Origin: Luteimonas salinisoli
GTDB lineage: Bacteria > Pseudomonadota > Gammaproteobacteria > Xanthomonadales > Xanthomonadaceae
Assembly (NCBI RefSeq): GCF_013425525.1
Contig: NZ_JACCKA010000039.1
Coordinates: forward strand, 6,639-49,277
Length of the DNA: 42,639 bases
Direction: 5' to 3'
The translations under genes and the position numbers were made by a program. Shown here piece after piece: positions 16,822 through 25,206 of this stretch. The stretch's first letter is position 1. Every line of letters begins with the position of its first letter. The notes beneath the pieces were generated by a model, which saw only the letters and a program-made list of their open reading frames with translations, made no database searches and was not told the origin of the DNA.

Positions 16822-17580
16822 ATGACCAATCCCTTCGACCTCGGCGGACGTGTGGCGCTCGTCACCGGCGCCAACACCGGGCTGGGCCAGGGCATCGCGG
16901 TGGCGCTGGCCGAAGCGGGCGCCGACGTGGCCGCGGTCGGCCGCAGCGCCCCGACCGAAACCGAAGCGCGGGTGACCGCGCTCGGCCGCCGCTTCGCCTG
17001 GATCGAGGCTTCGCTCGATACCCACGCGCCGGTGCAGGGCGTGGTGGACGCGGCGCGCGAGCGCCTCGGCGGCATCGACATCCTGGTCAACAACGCCGGC
17101 ACCATCCGCCGCAACGACGCCCTCGACTTCACCGAGGACGATTGGGATGCGGTGATGGGCGTGAACCTGAAGACGTTGTTCTTCTTGTCGCAGGCGGTGG
17201 CGCGCAGTTGGGTAGCGTCCAAGCGCGGCGGCAAGATCGTCAACATCGCTTCGATGCTGTCCTTCCAGGGCGGCATCCGCGTGGCCTCCTACACCGCCAG
17301 CAAGTCCGCGGTGCTCGGCGTGACCCGGCTGTTGGCCAACGAATGGGCGGGCAAGGGCATCAACGTCAACGCCATCGCGCCGGGCTATTTCGCCACCAAC
17401 AACACCGAGGCGCTGCGCAACGACCAGACCCGCAACGCGGCGATCCTGGACCGCATCCCGGCCGGCCGCTGGGGCGATCCCGCGGATCTGGGCGGTGCGG
17501 CGGTGTTCCTGTCCTCGGCGGCGTCCGACTACGTCCATGGCGCGGTGCTGCCAGTGGACGGCGGCTGGCTGGCGCGCTGA
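16822..17580 (+). CDS. kduD: 2-dehydro-3-deoxy-D-gluconate 5-dehydrogenase
   Basis: This is a 252-residue short-chain dehydrogenase that reduces 2,5-diketo-3-deoxygluconate to 2-keto-3-deoxygluconate (EC 1.1.1.127 in other Gammaproteobacteria). The cofactor motif TGANTGLG is at 15-22, NNAG at 90-93, and the catalytic residues are Ser144, Tyr157 and Lys161. The start MTNPFDLGGRVALVTGANTG is typical of KduD. AGGA lies nine bases upstream of the ATG. It is downstream of kduI and upstream of the SGNH-cupin gene, completing the route from unsaturated uronates to the KdgK substrate. Confidence 0.93.
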   Translation: MTNPFDLGGRVALVTGANTGLGQGIAVALAEAGADVAAVGRSAPTETEARVTALGRRFAWIEASLDTHAPVQGVVDAARERLGGIDILVNNAGTIRRNDALDFTEDDWDAVMGVNLKTLFFLSQAVARSWVASKRGGKIVNIASMLSFQGGIRVASYTASKSAVLGVTRLLANEWAGKGINVNAIAPGYFATNNTEALRNDQTRNAAILDRIPAGRWGDPADLGGAAVFLSSAASDYVHGAVLPVDGGWLAR

Positions 17581-17625
17581 GCGGTCGTGGTCCGGATGGA
17601 CGCGCTCCAGATCCCCCTCCGTCTC

Positions 17626-17768
17626 GTAGAGCGGAGCTTGCTCCGCTTCGCGGGCGCCGGCGCCCGCGAAGCGCTCGAGGCCGGGCCGGCCGGGCCGTGC
17701 GGGACAGGAGGAGGCCGGGTGGGTCGCGGGCTCCGGAGCCGGGAGCAGCGGAGCAAGCTCCGCTCTAC
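17626..17768. repeat. REPIN-like inverted repeat, copy 1
   Basis: Two perfect 22-bp arms face each other: 17626-17647 (beginning GTAGAGCGGAGCTTGCTCCG) and 17747-17768 (ending CAAGCTCCGCTCTAC). The same arms occur at 41050-41071 and 41095-41116. Each arm is itself nearly palindromic (CGGAGCTTGCTCCG). Such paired REP sequences are spread by RAYT transposases in related genomes; no transposase is present here. Confidence 0.8.
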
Positions 17769-17841
17769 GGGGGAAGGGCAGCGCCTGGGGGGAGGGCAGC
17801 ATCCGGCGGGGGGGCAGCACCCAGTCAGCGCGGGCGAGCGG

Positions 17842-18969
17842 ATGCGGCGGTGGCTGCCGGGGCTGCTGCTGGCGGCGTGCGTGGCGGTCGGCGCGCCCGC
17901 CGATGCCGCGCCGCGGCGGGTGTTCATCGCCGGCGATTCCACGGCCGCCGAGTACGGCCCCGAGCGGGCGCCGCAGGCCGGCTGGGGCCAGGTCCTGCAG
18001 GGGTATCTCGATCCGGACGCGTACGAAGTCCACAACCATGCGCGCGGCGGCCGCAGCGCCCGCAGCTTCATCGAGCAGGGCTGGTTGGATCCCGTCGCCG
18101 AGGCGTTGCGCGAAGGTGACGTGCTGCTGGTCCAGTTCGGCCACAACGACGCCAAGTTCGAGGATCCCACCCGCTACAACGAGCCGGAGCGCGCCTACCC
18201 GGAATGGCTGATGCGCTACGTGGCGCTGGCCCGCGAGCGCGGGGCCACGCCCATCCTCATTACCCCGGTGGCGCGGCGGCTGTTCGACTTCGGTGCGCTG
18301 CTGGACACGCACGTGCGCTACAGCGAATCGGTACGGGCGCTGGCCGGCCGCGAGTCGGTCGCGTTGATCGACCTGGATACCGTCAGCCGCGACTGGCTGC
18401 GCGCCCTGGGCGACGAGGCGTCGAAGCCGTACTTCATGCACGTGCCCGCGCAGGGCAAGGCCGATGACACCCATTTCAGCTTCGCCGGCGCCACCCAGGT
18501 GGCGTGCCTGGTGGTGCGCGAATGGAAGCGGCTGGAGCCCGGGCTGGAGGCGGATCTGGCCCGCGATGCCGACTGCGGCGCGCCGCCGGATGCGTTGGCA
18601 CTGCGCGCCTCCCAGCCGCGGCCTTCCCGGGTGCAGCGCGCCGCCGATGTCGCCACCGTGTCCCAGCCGGGCCCCCACGGCGGTCCCGGCCCGACCACCG
18701 CGTGGCCGTACTTCGCCGATGCCGAAGGACTGCCGTTCGCATTCCGCAAGCGCGTGCTGCACCCCGGCGCCGGCATCGGCCTGCATCCGCACCACAAGGA
18801 CGAGGTGTACTACGTGCTGTCCGGGCGTGGCCGGTTCGTGCTCGACGGCGAGGTGCACGAGGTCGGCCCCGGCGACGCCATGCTCACCCGCCCGGGCAGC
18901 AGCCACGCCCTGCAGCAGGACGGCGACGCCGACCTCGAGATCCTGATCGTCTATCCCACAAGGCCGTAG
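17842..18969 (+). CDS. Rhamnogalacturonan-acetylesterase-like SGNH hydrolase fused to a cupin
   Basis: This 375-residue protein has a signal peptide (LPGLLLAACVAVGAPADAA). The SGNH domain at about 26-235 has nucleophile Ser33 in GDSTAAEYGP, block II GGRSARSF, block III GHND (100-103) and the Asp208/His211 pair in ADDTHFS. This pattern fits CE12 rhamnogalacturonan acetylesterases, which remove acetyl groups from the pectin backbone. A linker (about 240-285) leads to a complete cupin domain (about 288-375), with putative metal ligands His315, His317, Glu321 and His355. ATG 17842 is chosen because it begins the signal peptide; the open frame upstream is only the repeat at 17626-17768. The cupin could bind or ketonise a uronate, by analogy with KdgF, but this is speculation. 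Confidence 0.85.
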   Translation: MRRWLPGLLLAACVAVGAPADAAPRRVFIAGDSTAAEYGPERAPQAGWGQVLQGYLDPDAYEVHNHARGGRSARSFIEQGWLDPVAEALREGDVLLVQFGHNDAKFEDPTRYNEPERAYPEWLMRYVALARERGATPILITPVARRLFDFGALLDTHVRYSESVRALAGRESVALIDLDTVSRDWLRALGDEASKPYFMHVPAQGKADDTHFSFAGATQVACLVVREWKRLEPGLEADLARDADCGAPPDALALRASQPRPSRVQRAADVATVSQPGPHGGPGPTTAWPYFADAEGLPFAFRKRVLHPGAGIGLHPHHKDEVYYVLSGRGRFVLDGEVHEVGPGDAMLTRPGSSHALQQDGDADLEILIVYPTRP

Positions 18970-19019
18970 CCCGCGCTCCGCACGAGTGGCCGACCCCGCC
19001 ACGATCGGCAGGCAGCTCC

Positions 19020-19150
19020 CGGAAGAGCGGCCCATGGCCGCGAAAGCCCCGAGCATCCGCCGGGCCGGACGGTGATTCCAGGCATGGCGGCGTTGCCGGG
19101 CATTGCCGGCCGCGCCGGTCTTCGCGTGCATGGCACGCTCCTACAGGGGC
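19020..19150. repeat. Paired TAGGAGCG/CGCGAAGG repeats
   Basis: GAAGAGCGGCCCATGGCCGC at 19022 and the inverted GTCTTCGCGTGCATGGCACG at 19118 frame an 80-base centre. They fill the gap between the convergent esterase-cupin gene and the lipoprotein gene. Confidence 0.6.
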
Positions 19151-19155
19151 GGGCG

Positions 19156-19401
19156 CTAAGGGGAGTCGGCCTCGCGCCGCCGCTCCGCCTCGGCCTCGCG
19201 CACGGTGTCCTCCACCGCGCGGGCGCGGTCCTGCGGGGCCTGGATGGCGTCGCGCAGCTGCGTGGCCTGGGGCTCCGGCCTCTTGTCGGGAAGCGGCTCC
19301 TCCGGCGGCGTGCAGGCGCCGCAGGCGAGCGCCAGGCCGGCAATGGCGAGTGCGGTCGGGATGCGACGGACACCGTTCGACTCGGCGAGCGTTTCGGTCA
19401 T
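19156..19401 (-). CDS. Small predicted lipoprotein
   Basis: The product is 81 residues long. A hydrophobic stretch ([18 protein letters not shown]) ends in Cys27 and Cys30, either of which could be lipidated, although the lipobox is not ideal. The mature part is short, charged and probably helical ([20 protein letters not shown]), so a coiled coil is likely. GAGG seven bases upstream of ATG 19401 supports it as a real gene. It is divergent from the SDR gene. The function is unknown. Confidence 0.6.
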   Translation of the reverse strand: MTETLAESNGVRRIPTALAIAGLALACGACTPPEEPLPDKRPEPQATQLRDAIQAPQDRARAVEDTVREAEAERRREADSP

Positions 19402-19461
19402 GGCCGTTCCTCACGGGAGCACCGGCGCTATCCTACTCCCAGCCCACACACAGGCCCGGCC

Positions 19462-20238
19462 ATGGATCCGCACCGCTGGCGTCTCGACGGACAACTCGCC
19501 CTGGTCACCGGCGGCAGCGCCGGCATCGGCCGCGCCATCGCCCGCGAGCTGCTGGGCTTCGGCGCGCGCGTGGTGATCGTCGCCCGCGACGGCGACGCGC
19601 TGGAGGCGGCGCGCGACGAACTGCTGGAAGAGTGCCCGGACGGCGAGGTGCGCGCGCTGGTCGGCGACGTGGCCGACGAGGAGCAGCGTCGCGAAGTGCT
19701 CGACTGGGTGGAGGACCAGGGCGAGGGCCTCAACATCCTGGTCAACAACGCCGGCGGCAACCTCACCCGCGCCGCCAACGACTACACCGACGAGGAATGG
19801 CGCGAGATCTTCGAGGTGAACCTGTTCAGCGCCTTCGAGCTGTCGCGCTACGCGTTCCCGCTGCTCACCCAGCATCCCGGCTCTTGCATCGTCAACGTCG
19901 GCAGCGTGTCGGGCATGACCCATGTGCGCTCCGGCGCGCCCTACGGCATGAGCAAGGCGGCGATGCACCAGATGACCCGCAATCTCGCGGTCGAATGGGC
20001 CGAGGACGGCGTGCGGGTGAACTCGGTGGCGCCGTGGTACATCCGCACCCGCCGCACCTCGGCCAAGCTCGCCGACCCCGACTACCTCGACGAGGTGCTG
20101 CTGCGCACGCCGATGGGCAGGGTGGGGGAGCCTGAGGAGGTGGCCGCCGCGGTGGCGTTTTTATGCCTGCCTGCCGCCGCCTACATCACCGGCGAATGCA
20201 TCGCCGTCGACGGCGGTTTCCTGCGCTACGGGTTCTGA
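19462..20238 (+). CDS. SDR-family oxidoreductase (tropinone-reductase-like)
   Basis: This is a 258-residue short-chain dehydrogenase with TGGSAGIG at 16-23, NNAG at 95-98, and catalytic Ser148, Tyr161 and Lys165; the C-terminus ends [13 protein letters not shown]. The beginning [18 protein letters not shown] and the [11 protein letters not shown] segment resemble plant-type tropinone-reductase-like SDRs. These occur in bacteria with unknown substrates. It is downstream of the pectin cluster but separated from it by a lipoprotein gene and repeats, so a role in that pathway is unproven. The DUF1905 gene follows after 16 bases and is probably co-transcribed. Confidence 0.85.
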   Translation: MDPHRWRLDGQLALVTGGSAGIGRAIARELLGFGARVVIVARDGDALEAARDELLEECPDGEVRALVGDVADEEQRREVLDWVEDQGEGLNILVNNAGGNLTRAANDYTDEEWREIFEVNLFSAFELSRYAFPLLTQHPGSCIVNVGSVSGMTHVRSGAPYGMSKAAMHQMTRNLAVEWAEDGVRVNSVAPWYIRTRRTSAKLADPDYLDEVLLRTPMGRVGEPEEVAAAVAFLCLPAAAYITGECIAVDGGFLRYGF

Positions 20239-20254
20239 TCGGGAGGGAACCACG

Positions 20255-20809
20255 ATGAAAAGCCCGCAACGCCGGCCGGCGCCGCGACGGGCGGCCGGGC
20301 TGCGGTTTCGCGCGGTGGTCCGGATCCTCGGCATCAATCCGTACGTTCCGGTCTCGGCCGCGCAGGCGGCGGAGCTCAAACAGCATTGGCGCGGGCCGAT
20401 GCCGGTGCGCTACCGCATCGACGGCCGGCCGCGCACCCCATGGCGGATCAACATGATGCCGGCCGGCGAAGGCTCCTTCTATCTCTACCTGCACGCCGCC
20501 GCCCGCGCTGCGGCGGAGACGCAGGTGGGAGACGAGGTCGACGTGGAGCTGGTTTTCGACGACGCCTACCACGCTGGCCCGGTGGACCCGATGCCGCCAT
20601 GGTTCGCGGAAGCGCTGGCGGTCGACCGGGCGGCGGGCGAGGCCTGGGAGGCGCTGGTGCCGAGCCTGCAGAAGGAGGTCCTGCGGTATTTCGCGCGGCT
20701 GAAATCGCCGCAGGCGCAGGCGCGGAACCTGGAGAAGGCATTGCACGTGTTGGGCGGTGGCGAGGGCCGGTTCCTCGCCAGGGGCTGGCGCGCGGGTCGC
20801 GTCGTCTAG
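20255..20809 (+). CDS. DUF1905 / YdeI-OmpD-associated family protein
   Basis: This 184-residue protein has an N-terminal DUF1905-like beta-barrel domain (FRAVVRILGINPYVPVSAAQ through VGDEVDVELVFDD, residues 18-103). A C-terminal helical segment of the bacteriocin-protection/OmpD-associated type follows (FAEALAVDRAAGEAWEALVP, SLQKEVLRYF). No enzymatic function is known for the family. GGGAGG precedes the ATG and the gene lies 16 bases after the SDR stop. The basic N-terminal tail (KSPQRRPAPRR) is probably unstructured. Confidence 0.75.
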   Translation: MKSPQRRPAPRRAAGLRFRAVVRILGINPYVPVSAAQAAELKQHWRGPMPVRYRIDGRPRTPWRINMMPAGEGSFYLYLHAAARAAAETQVGDEVDVELVFDDAYHAGPVDPMPPWFAEALAVDRAAGEAWEALVPSLQKEVLRYFARLKSPQAQARNLEKALHVLGGGEGRFLARGWRAGRVV

Positions 20810-21098
20810 GCGCGAGACCGGCCACGGCCCGCCTGTCGTTTTCCTCGGGCGTGCGGATGCGTGTCGCGAGGTGGGCCGGCGCTCGCGCGGGTCCGCGCGT
20901 GGTCAGCGGCCGGGAAGCGGGCGGATGAATGCGGCTATGGGCGCACCGAGGGACGCCCGCCCGGCGCTGGTCGGGACGAAACGGTCGGCATGCGTGCGTT
21001 TCCAACGGTATTCGTACGCCCACTACAACGCCGGCGCCAACGGCCCGCTGCCAGGGTGGGCGGCTCCGGCGTACCCGCCTTTTCCCCCGAGTTCTGCC

Positions 21099-22226
21099 AT
21101 GCAATCGACCCATCACTCCCATGCTTCGACCGGTGCGCCTTCCGGCGCCGCCCGGAGCCCCGTTCCCACGGAATTCGACGAGGACCGCCTGCACGCCTTC
21201 ATCGGCCAGGTCCTCAACGATCTCGGCGGCGCCTACAGCGCCTCGCTGGTCACCCTCGGCGACCGCCTCGGCCTGTACCGCGCGCTGCGCGACCAGGGGC
21301 CCGCGACCCCGGCCGAACTGGCGGCCCGCACCGGCTGCGCCGAGCGCTACCTGCGCGAATGGCTGTCGCACCAGGCCGCCTCCAACTATCTGGCCTACGA
21401 CGCCGCCAGCGGCCGCTTCACCCTGCCGCCCGAGCAGGCGATGGTGTTCGCCAACGAGGACAGCCCGGTCTACTTGATGGGCGGCTTCGAGATGGTCGGC
21501 AGCCAGGTCGAGAACCAGCCCAAGGTGGCCGAGGCGTTCCGCAGCGGCAACGGCGTCGCCTGGGGCGACCAGGGCGCCTGCATGTTCTGCGCGGTGGCGC
21601 GCTTCTTCCGCCCCGGCTACGAGCACAACCTGGTGCAGAGCTGGCTGCCGGCGCTCGACGGAATCGTCGAGAAGCTGCACAGCGGCGGCAGCGTCGCCGA
21701 TGTCGGATGCGGCCACGGCCACTCCACCCTGGTGATGGCGCGCGCGTTTCCGGAGTCCAGCTTCGTCGGCTTCGACTTCCACCCCGAATCGATCGCCGCC
21801 GCCAACGCCCACCGCGACGCCGAGGGGATATCGCCCGAACGCGTACGCTTCGAGGTGGCCACGGCCAAGGACTTTCCCGGCCGCTACGACCTGGTGACGT
21901 GCTTCGACTGCCTGCACGACATGGGCGATCCGGCCGGCGCGGCCGCGCACGTGCGCTCGGCGCTGGCCGACGGCGGCAGCTGGATGATCGTCGAGCCGAT
22001 CGCCGGCGACAGCCTGGCCGAGAATCTCAACCCGGTCGGCCGCCTGTATTACGCCGCCTCGACGATGATCTGCGTGCCGACCTCGCTGGCGCAGGAAACC
22101 GGTGCCGCGCTGGGCGCGCAGGCCGGCGAGAAACGCCTGGCCGAGGTGATCCGCTCCGGCGGCTTCGGCAGCGTGCGCCGCGCCGCCGAGACGCCGTTCA
22201 ACATGGTGCTCGAAGCGCGCGCCTGA
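21099..22226 (+). CDS. Class I SAM-dependent methyltransferase with N-terminal winged helix
   Basis: This 375-residue protein has a winged-helix domain at about 45-110 (LGDRLGLYRALRDQGPATPA, CAERYLREWLSHQAASNYLA) followed by a Rossmann methyltransferase domain. The SAM motif ADVGCGHG is at 200-207, and DCLHDMGDPAGAAAHVRSAL follows the fourth strand. The architecture matches the Rv2258c-like group, whose substrates are mostly unknown. ATG 21099 is chosen because the residues before it look unlike protein; the frame is open further upstream. The 289-base gap before it shows no clear gene or regulatory element. The gene is convergent with the hydrolase fusion gene. Confidence 0.85.
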   Translation: MQSTHHSHASTGAPSGAARSPVPTEFDEDRLHAFIGQVLNDLGGAYSASLVTLGDRLGLYRALRDQGPATPAELAARTGCAERYLREWLSHQAASNYLAYDAASGRFTLPPEQAMVFANEDSPVYLMGGFEMVGSQVENQPKVAEAFRSGNGVAWGDQGACMFCAVARFFRPGYEHNLVQSWLPALDGIVEKLHSGGSVADVGCGHGHSTLVMARAFPESSFVGFDFHPESIAAANAHRDAEGISPERVRFEVATAKDFPGRYDLVTCFDCLHDMGDPAGAAAHVRSALADGGSWMIVEPIAGDSLAENLNPVGRLYYAASTMICVPTSLAQETGAALGAQAGEKRLAEVIRSGGFGSVRRAAETPFNMVLEARA

Positions 22227-22280
22227 CCTCGCCAGGCGCGCGCCGCGCGCATGCGCGGCCAGTGCCCAAACGCTCCGCGC

Positions 22281-23789
22281 TCAATGCGCGGCCAGGAACC
22301 GGTGGATGCACGCGAGCATGTGGGCATGCGCCGGTTCCCGGTCCAGCGGCAAGTGGCTGTCGCAGTCCAGGGTGACCAGCTCCGCCTCGCGGATGCCCGA
22401 GGCCAGCGCCGCCCCCTGCTCGATCGGTACGCGCTGGTCGCCGCGGGCGTGGATCACCAGGGTGGGGGCGTGCACGTCCGCCAGGCGGTGGCGCACGTCG
22501 ATGGTGGAGAACGCCTCCAGGAATCGCACCGCGTTCTCCGCCGAGGCGGTGCGCCGCTGGAACTCGTTGAACCAGTCCAGTTCCTCCGGGGTGCCCTTCG
22601 GAAAGAAGCTGTGCGAGAAGATCTGCCGGTAGGCGGGGTTGTCCTTGCCCCAGCCATGCCGCACCAGGGTGATGGTGGCCTCGCGCTCGGCGATGACCCG
22701 GGCATCGCCGGCGATGCGCCAACCGTTGGCATAGCCGCCGATCAGGACCAGCGCGCTCACCCGTTCGGGATGCCGCGCCGCGTACTCCACCGACACCGCG
22801 CATCCCTGCGAGACGCCCAGCAGCGGGAAGCGCTCCAGCCCCAGCCCGTCCACCACCACCTCCAGATCGCTGACGAAGGCGTCGAAGCCGATCTCGTCCA
22901 CGTCCCACTGCGACAGGCCGTTGCCGCGCTCGTCGTAGCGCACCAGCTGGTGGTGTTCCGACAGCGCATGGATCATCCGTCCCCAGAGTGGACTGTCCCA
23001 GTCCAGTTCGAGGTGGTTGAGCCAGTTGGCGGTCTTGACCAGCGGCGGACCCTCGCCGGTGCAGGCATAGGCGATGCGCGCCCCGTCGGGGGCGATGCGG
23101 TAGCGCACGGTCTGCGGCAGCGCCGCCAGCCGTGCGTCGGCGGCGCGGCGCGTCTGCGGCACGGCCGCGGCCGCGGGCGAAGGCGCCAGCGGCTGGGCCA
23201 GTGCGGGCGCAGCCTGCGGTAGCAGCGCTCCGGCGCTGCCCGGCAGCGCCAGCTCCGCGGCGCGCTGGAACAGCAACGCCTGCGCCGCATCCACGCCAGG
23301 GATCCGCGCCGCGCGCAACAGCAGCGCGGCGCGGATGCGGTCGGCGGCCAGCCGCTCGCTGGCCAGCCACAGGTCGAACTCCGGGCTGCGCGGCAGGTCC
23401 AGTCCCAGCAGCGGCGGTTCCAGCGCCTCGGTGGCCAGCGCCAACAGCCGCTCCTCGTCGACCTCGCCCGCGGCGGCGGCGGCCATCCGCTCCAGGTCGC
23501 TCTCGGTGTCGGCGGCGATGCAGGCCACGTGCTCGCGGCCCGCATTGATCCAGTGCGCCTGCTCCCCCAGCGCCTGGCGCAGCTTCGACAGCGACCAGCG
23601 CAGCGCAGCGCGCGGATCGTTGGGCACGTTCCAGAACATCCCGCACAGCTGCTCGCGCCGCCACGGCCGCGCCGAGCGCAGCAGCAGGAAGAGCAGGGCA
23701 CGGGTCTTGCGCGAGGCCGGCAGCGGCACGGCAACGCCGTCGCGCAGCAGCGCGGGCTCGCCACAGTAACGGATGCGTACAGGGGGCAT
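22281..23789 (-). CDS. Winged-helix regulator / alpha-beta-hydrolase fusion protein
   Basis: This 502-residue cytoplasmic protein has two parts. Residues 1-95 form an OmpR/SARP-like winged helix (RIRYCGEPALLRDGVAVPLP, ASRKTRALLFLLL, DPRAALRWSLSKLRQALGE), followed by a helical BTAD-like region to about 185. After an Ala/Pro linker (about 190-215) comes an alpha/beta-hydrolase domain with nucleophile Ser328 (GVSQGC), Asp451 (ARGDQRVP) and His479 (CDSHLPL), so the triad is complete. It may be a transcription factor whose activity depends on binding or hydrolysing a small molecule. The start at 23789 has GGAG eight bases upstream. It is divergent from the homocysteine methyltransferase gene. The target genes and substrate are unknown. 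Confidence 0.85.
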   Translation of the reverse strand: MPPVRIRYCGEPALLRDGVAVPLPASRKTRALLFLLLRSARPWRREQLCGMFWNVPNDPRAALRWSLSKLRQALGEQAHWINAGREHVACIAADTESDLERMAAAAAGEVDEERLLALATEALEPPLLGLDLPRSPEFDLWLASERLAADRIRAALLLRAARIPGVDAAQALLFQRAAELALPGSAGALLPQAAPALAQPLAPSPAAAAVPQTRRAADARLAALPQTVRYRIAPDGARIAYACTGEGPPLVKTANWLNHLELDWDSPLWGRMIHALSEHHQLVRYDERGNGLSQWDVDEIGFDAFVSDLEVVVDGLGLERFPLLGVSQGCAVSVEYAARHPERVSALVLIGGYANGWRIAGDARVIAEREATITLVRHGWGKDNPAYRQIFSHSFFPKGTPEELDWFNEFQRRTASAENAVRFLEAFSTIDVRHRLADVHAPTLVIHARGDQRVPIEQGAALASGIREAELVTLDCDSHLPLDREPAHAHMLACIHRFLAAH

Positions 23790-23964
23790 GGGCGCCGCTC
23801 CGGAGGTCGCGACCGGCCGGCCACCCCCCGTTCCAACGCGGCAGGCGCTCGCGTCCGGTCATTTTCCACGCAGGACCGGGGGCTTTTCAACGGCGGCTAC
23901 CACGTCCGCGCCAACGCCCGGCGCCCAGCATGCCGGGTTCCCCCCGATCCGCACGAGCACGACC

Positions 23965-25038
23965 ATGCAGGCACGCCCCCTGATCCGCTCCCCCCACACC
24001 GACACCGCCGCCGGCATGCGTGCCGGCCCCGCCGCCAACCAGCCGCTAGGCGGTACGCTCGCCGTCCATCATGCCGGGACCCGTCTGCCGCAGCTGGGCG
24101 GAGGCATGTACCTGACCGACGGGGGCCTGGAAACCACCGCCGTGTTCCACCACGGCACCGACCTTCCGCACGGCGCCGCCTTCCTGCTGCTGCGCAACGC
24201 CGACGGCCGCGAGTGGCTGCGCGGCTACTACCGCCGCTACCTGCGCATCGCCCAGGCCAGCGGCAGCGGCTTCATCCTCGAGACCCCCACCTGGCGCGCC
24301 AGCAGCGACTGGGCCTGGCAGCTCAACGTCGCCTACCTCGAGCTGGACGCGCTGAATGCCCGCGCCGTCGCGCTGACGCGCGAACTTGCGGCCGAGTACG
24401 ACGCGGCGAGCGCCCGCATCGTGGTGAGCGGTTGCGTCGGCCCGCGCCGCGATGGCGACGCGCCGGACCTGGCGATGACCGCGGCGCAGGCCGAGACCTA
24501 CCACCTGCGCCAGCTCGCCGTATTCGCGCGTGCCGGTGCCGACCTCGCCACCGCCATGACCATGACCAACAGCGCCGAGGCGATCGGCATCGCCCGCGCC
24601 GCGCGCGCGCTCGCCCTGCCGGTGGTGGTGTCGTTCACCGTCGAGACCGACGGCCGCCTGCCCACCGGGCAGCCGCTGAGCGAGGCGATCGCCGAGGTCG
24701 ACGCCGCCACCGCTGCCGCCCCGGTGTACTACATGATCGACTGTGCGCATCCGGACCACTTCGCCGCCACGCTCGAAGCCGGCGGAGGCTGGGTGCGGCG
24801 GATCCGCGGGCTGCGCGCCGACGCCTCGTGCAGGCGCCACGCCGAACTGGACGCGGCCCCGGCACTGGACAGCGGCAACCCCGAGCAGCTGGGACGGCAG
24901 TACCGCGACCTGCTGCGCCGCCATCCGCACATCAACGTGCTCGGCGGCTGCTGCGGCACCGACCATCGCCACGTCGAGCGGATCGCCAGCGCCTGCATCC
25001 CTCCACCCCTGCGCCGGATGGGGGAAACACCCTCGTAG
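23965..25038 (+). CDS. Homocysteine S-methyltransferase family protein
   Basis: The 357-residue protein has the family barrel with ALETTAVF-like start (YLTDGGLETTAVFHHGTDLP) and the zinc site: Cys260 in MIDCAHPDHF and Cys329/Cys330 in GGCCGTDHRH. The family transfers a methyl group from S-methylmethionine or SAM to homocysteine, making methionine. Several start codons are possible. ATG 23965 is preceded only by a weak GAG, and ATG 24016 or 24106 would remove a disordered N-terminus. No riboswitch was recognised in the 175-base upstream gap. Paralogues of this family also act on other thiols, so the substrate is moderately certain. Confidence 0.85.
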   Translation: MQARPLIRSPHTDTAAGMRAGPAANQPLGGTLAVHHAGTRLPQLGGGMYLTDGGLETTAVFHHGTDLPHGAAFLLLRNADGREWLRGYYRRYLRIAQASGSGFILETPTWRASSDWAWQLNVAYLELDALNARAVALTRELAAEYDAASARIVVSGCVGPRRDGDAPDLAMTAAQAETYHLRQLAVFARAGADLATAMTMTNSAEAIGIARAARALALPVVVSFTVETDGRLPTGQPLSEAIAEVDAATAAAPVYYMIDCAHPDHFAATLEAGGGWVRRIRGLRADASCRRHAELDAAPALDSGNPEQLGRQYRDLLRRHPHINVLGGCCGTDHRHVERIASACIPPPLRRMGETPS

Positions 25039-25156
25039 GAGCGGCCCGCGGCCGCGAAGGCCGCGGGTCTGCCCGCCGAACCGGTGTGCGGTCCCGGGCC
25101 TAGCGGTTCATCGGCATCACCACCTACGCGGGCCTTCGCGCGCATGGCGCGCCGCT
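25036..25156. repeat. Paired TAGGAGCG/CGCGAAGG repeats
   Basis: CGTAGGAGCGGCCCGCGGCC at 25035 and the inverted GCGGGCCTTCGCGCGCATGG at 25128 occupy the 168-base gap between the homocysteine methyltransferase and desaturase-family genes. No separate gene is visible. Confidence 0.6.
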
Positions 25157-25206
25157 GCGTACGCGACGCAATCCCCAACGACCCACTTCATCCACGGACT
25201 CACAAC

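Noticed and set aside
17587..17841. N-terminal extension of the esterase-cupin gene from an upstream in-frame ATG
   Set aside because: The extension is only the translated REPIN-like repeat; the signal peptide begins at 17842.
15733..19131. Long minus-strand open frame across kduI, kduD and the esterase-cupin gene
   Set aside because: It spans several well-identified plus-strand genes and intergenic repeats and has no recognisable domain; it is a GC-bias artefact.
20996..23930. Similarity between the leaders of the methyltransferase and homocysteine methyltransferase genes (CAACG...GCCAACG)
   Set aside because: The shared words are short and expected in GC-rich DNA; no consistent structure emerged.
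23790..23964. Possible SAH/SAM riboswitch upstream of the homocysteine methyltransferase (CAACGG...CCAACG words)
   Set aside because: Only short words resemble the SAH element; the conserved core and pairing could not be laid out. A covariance-model search for SAH and SAM families would decide.
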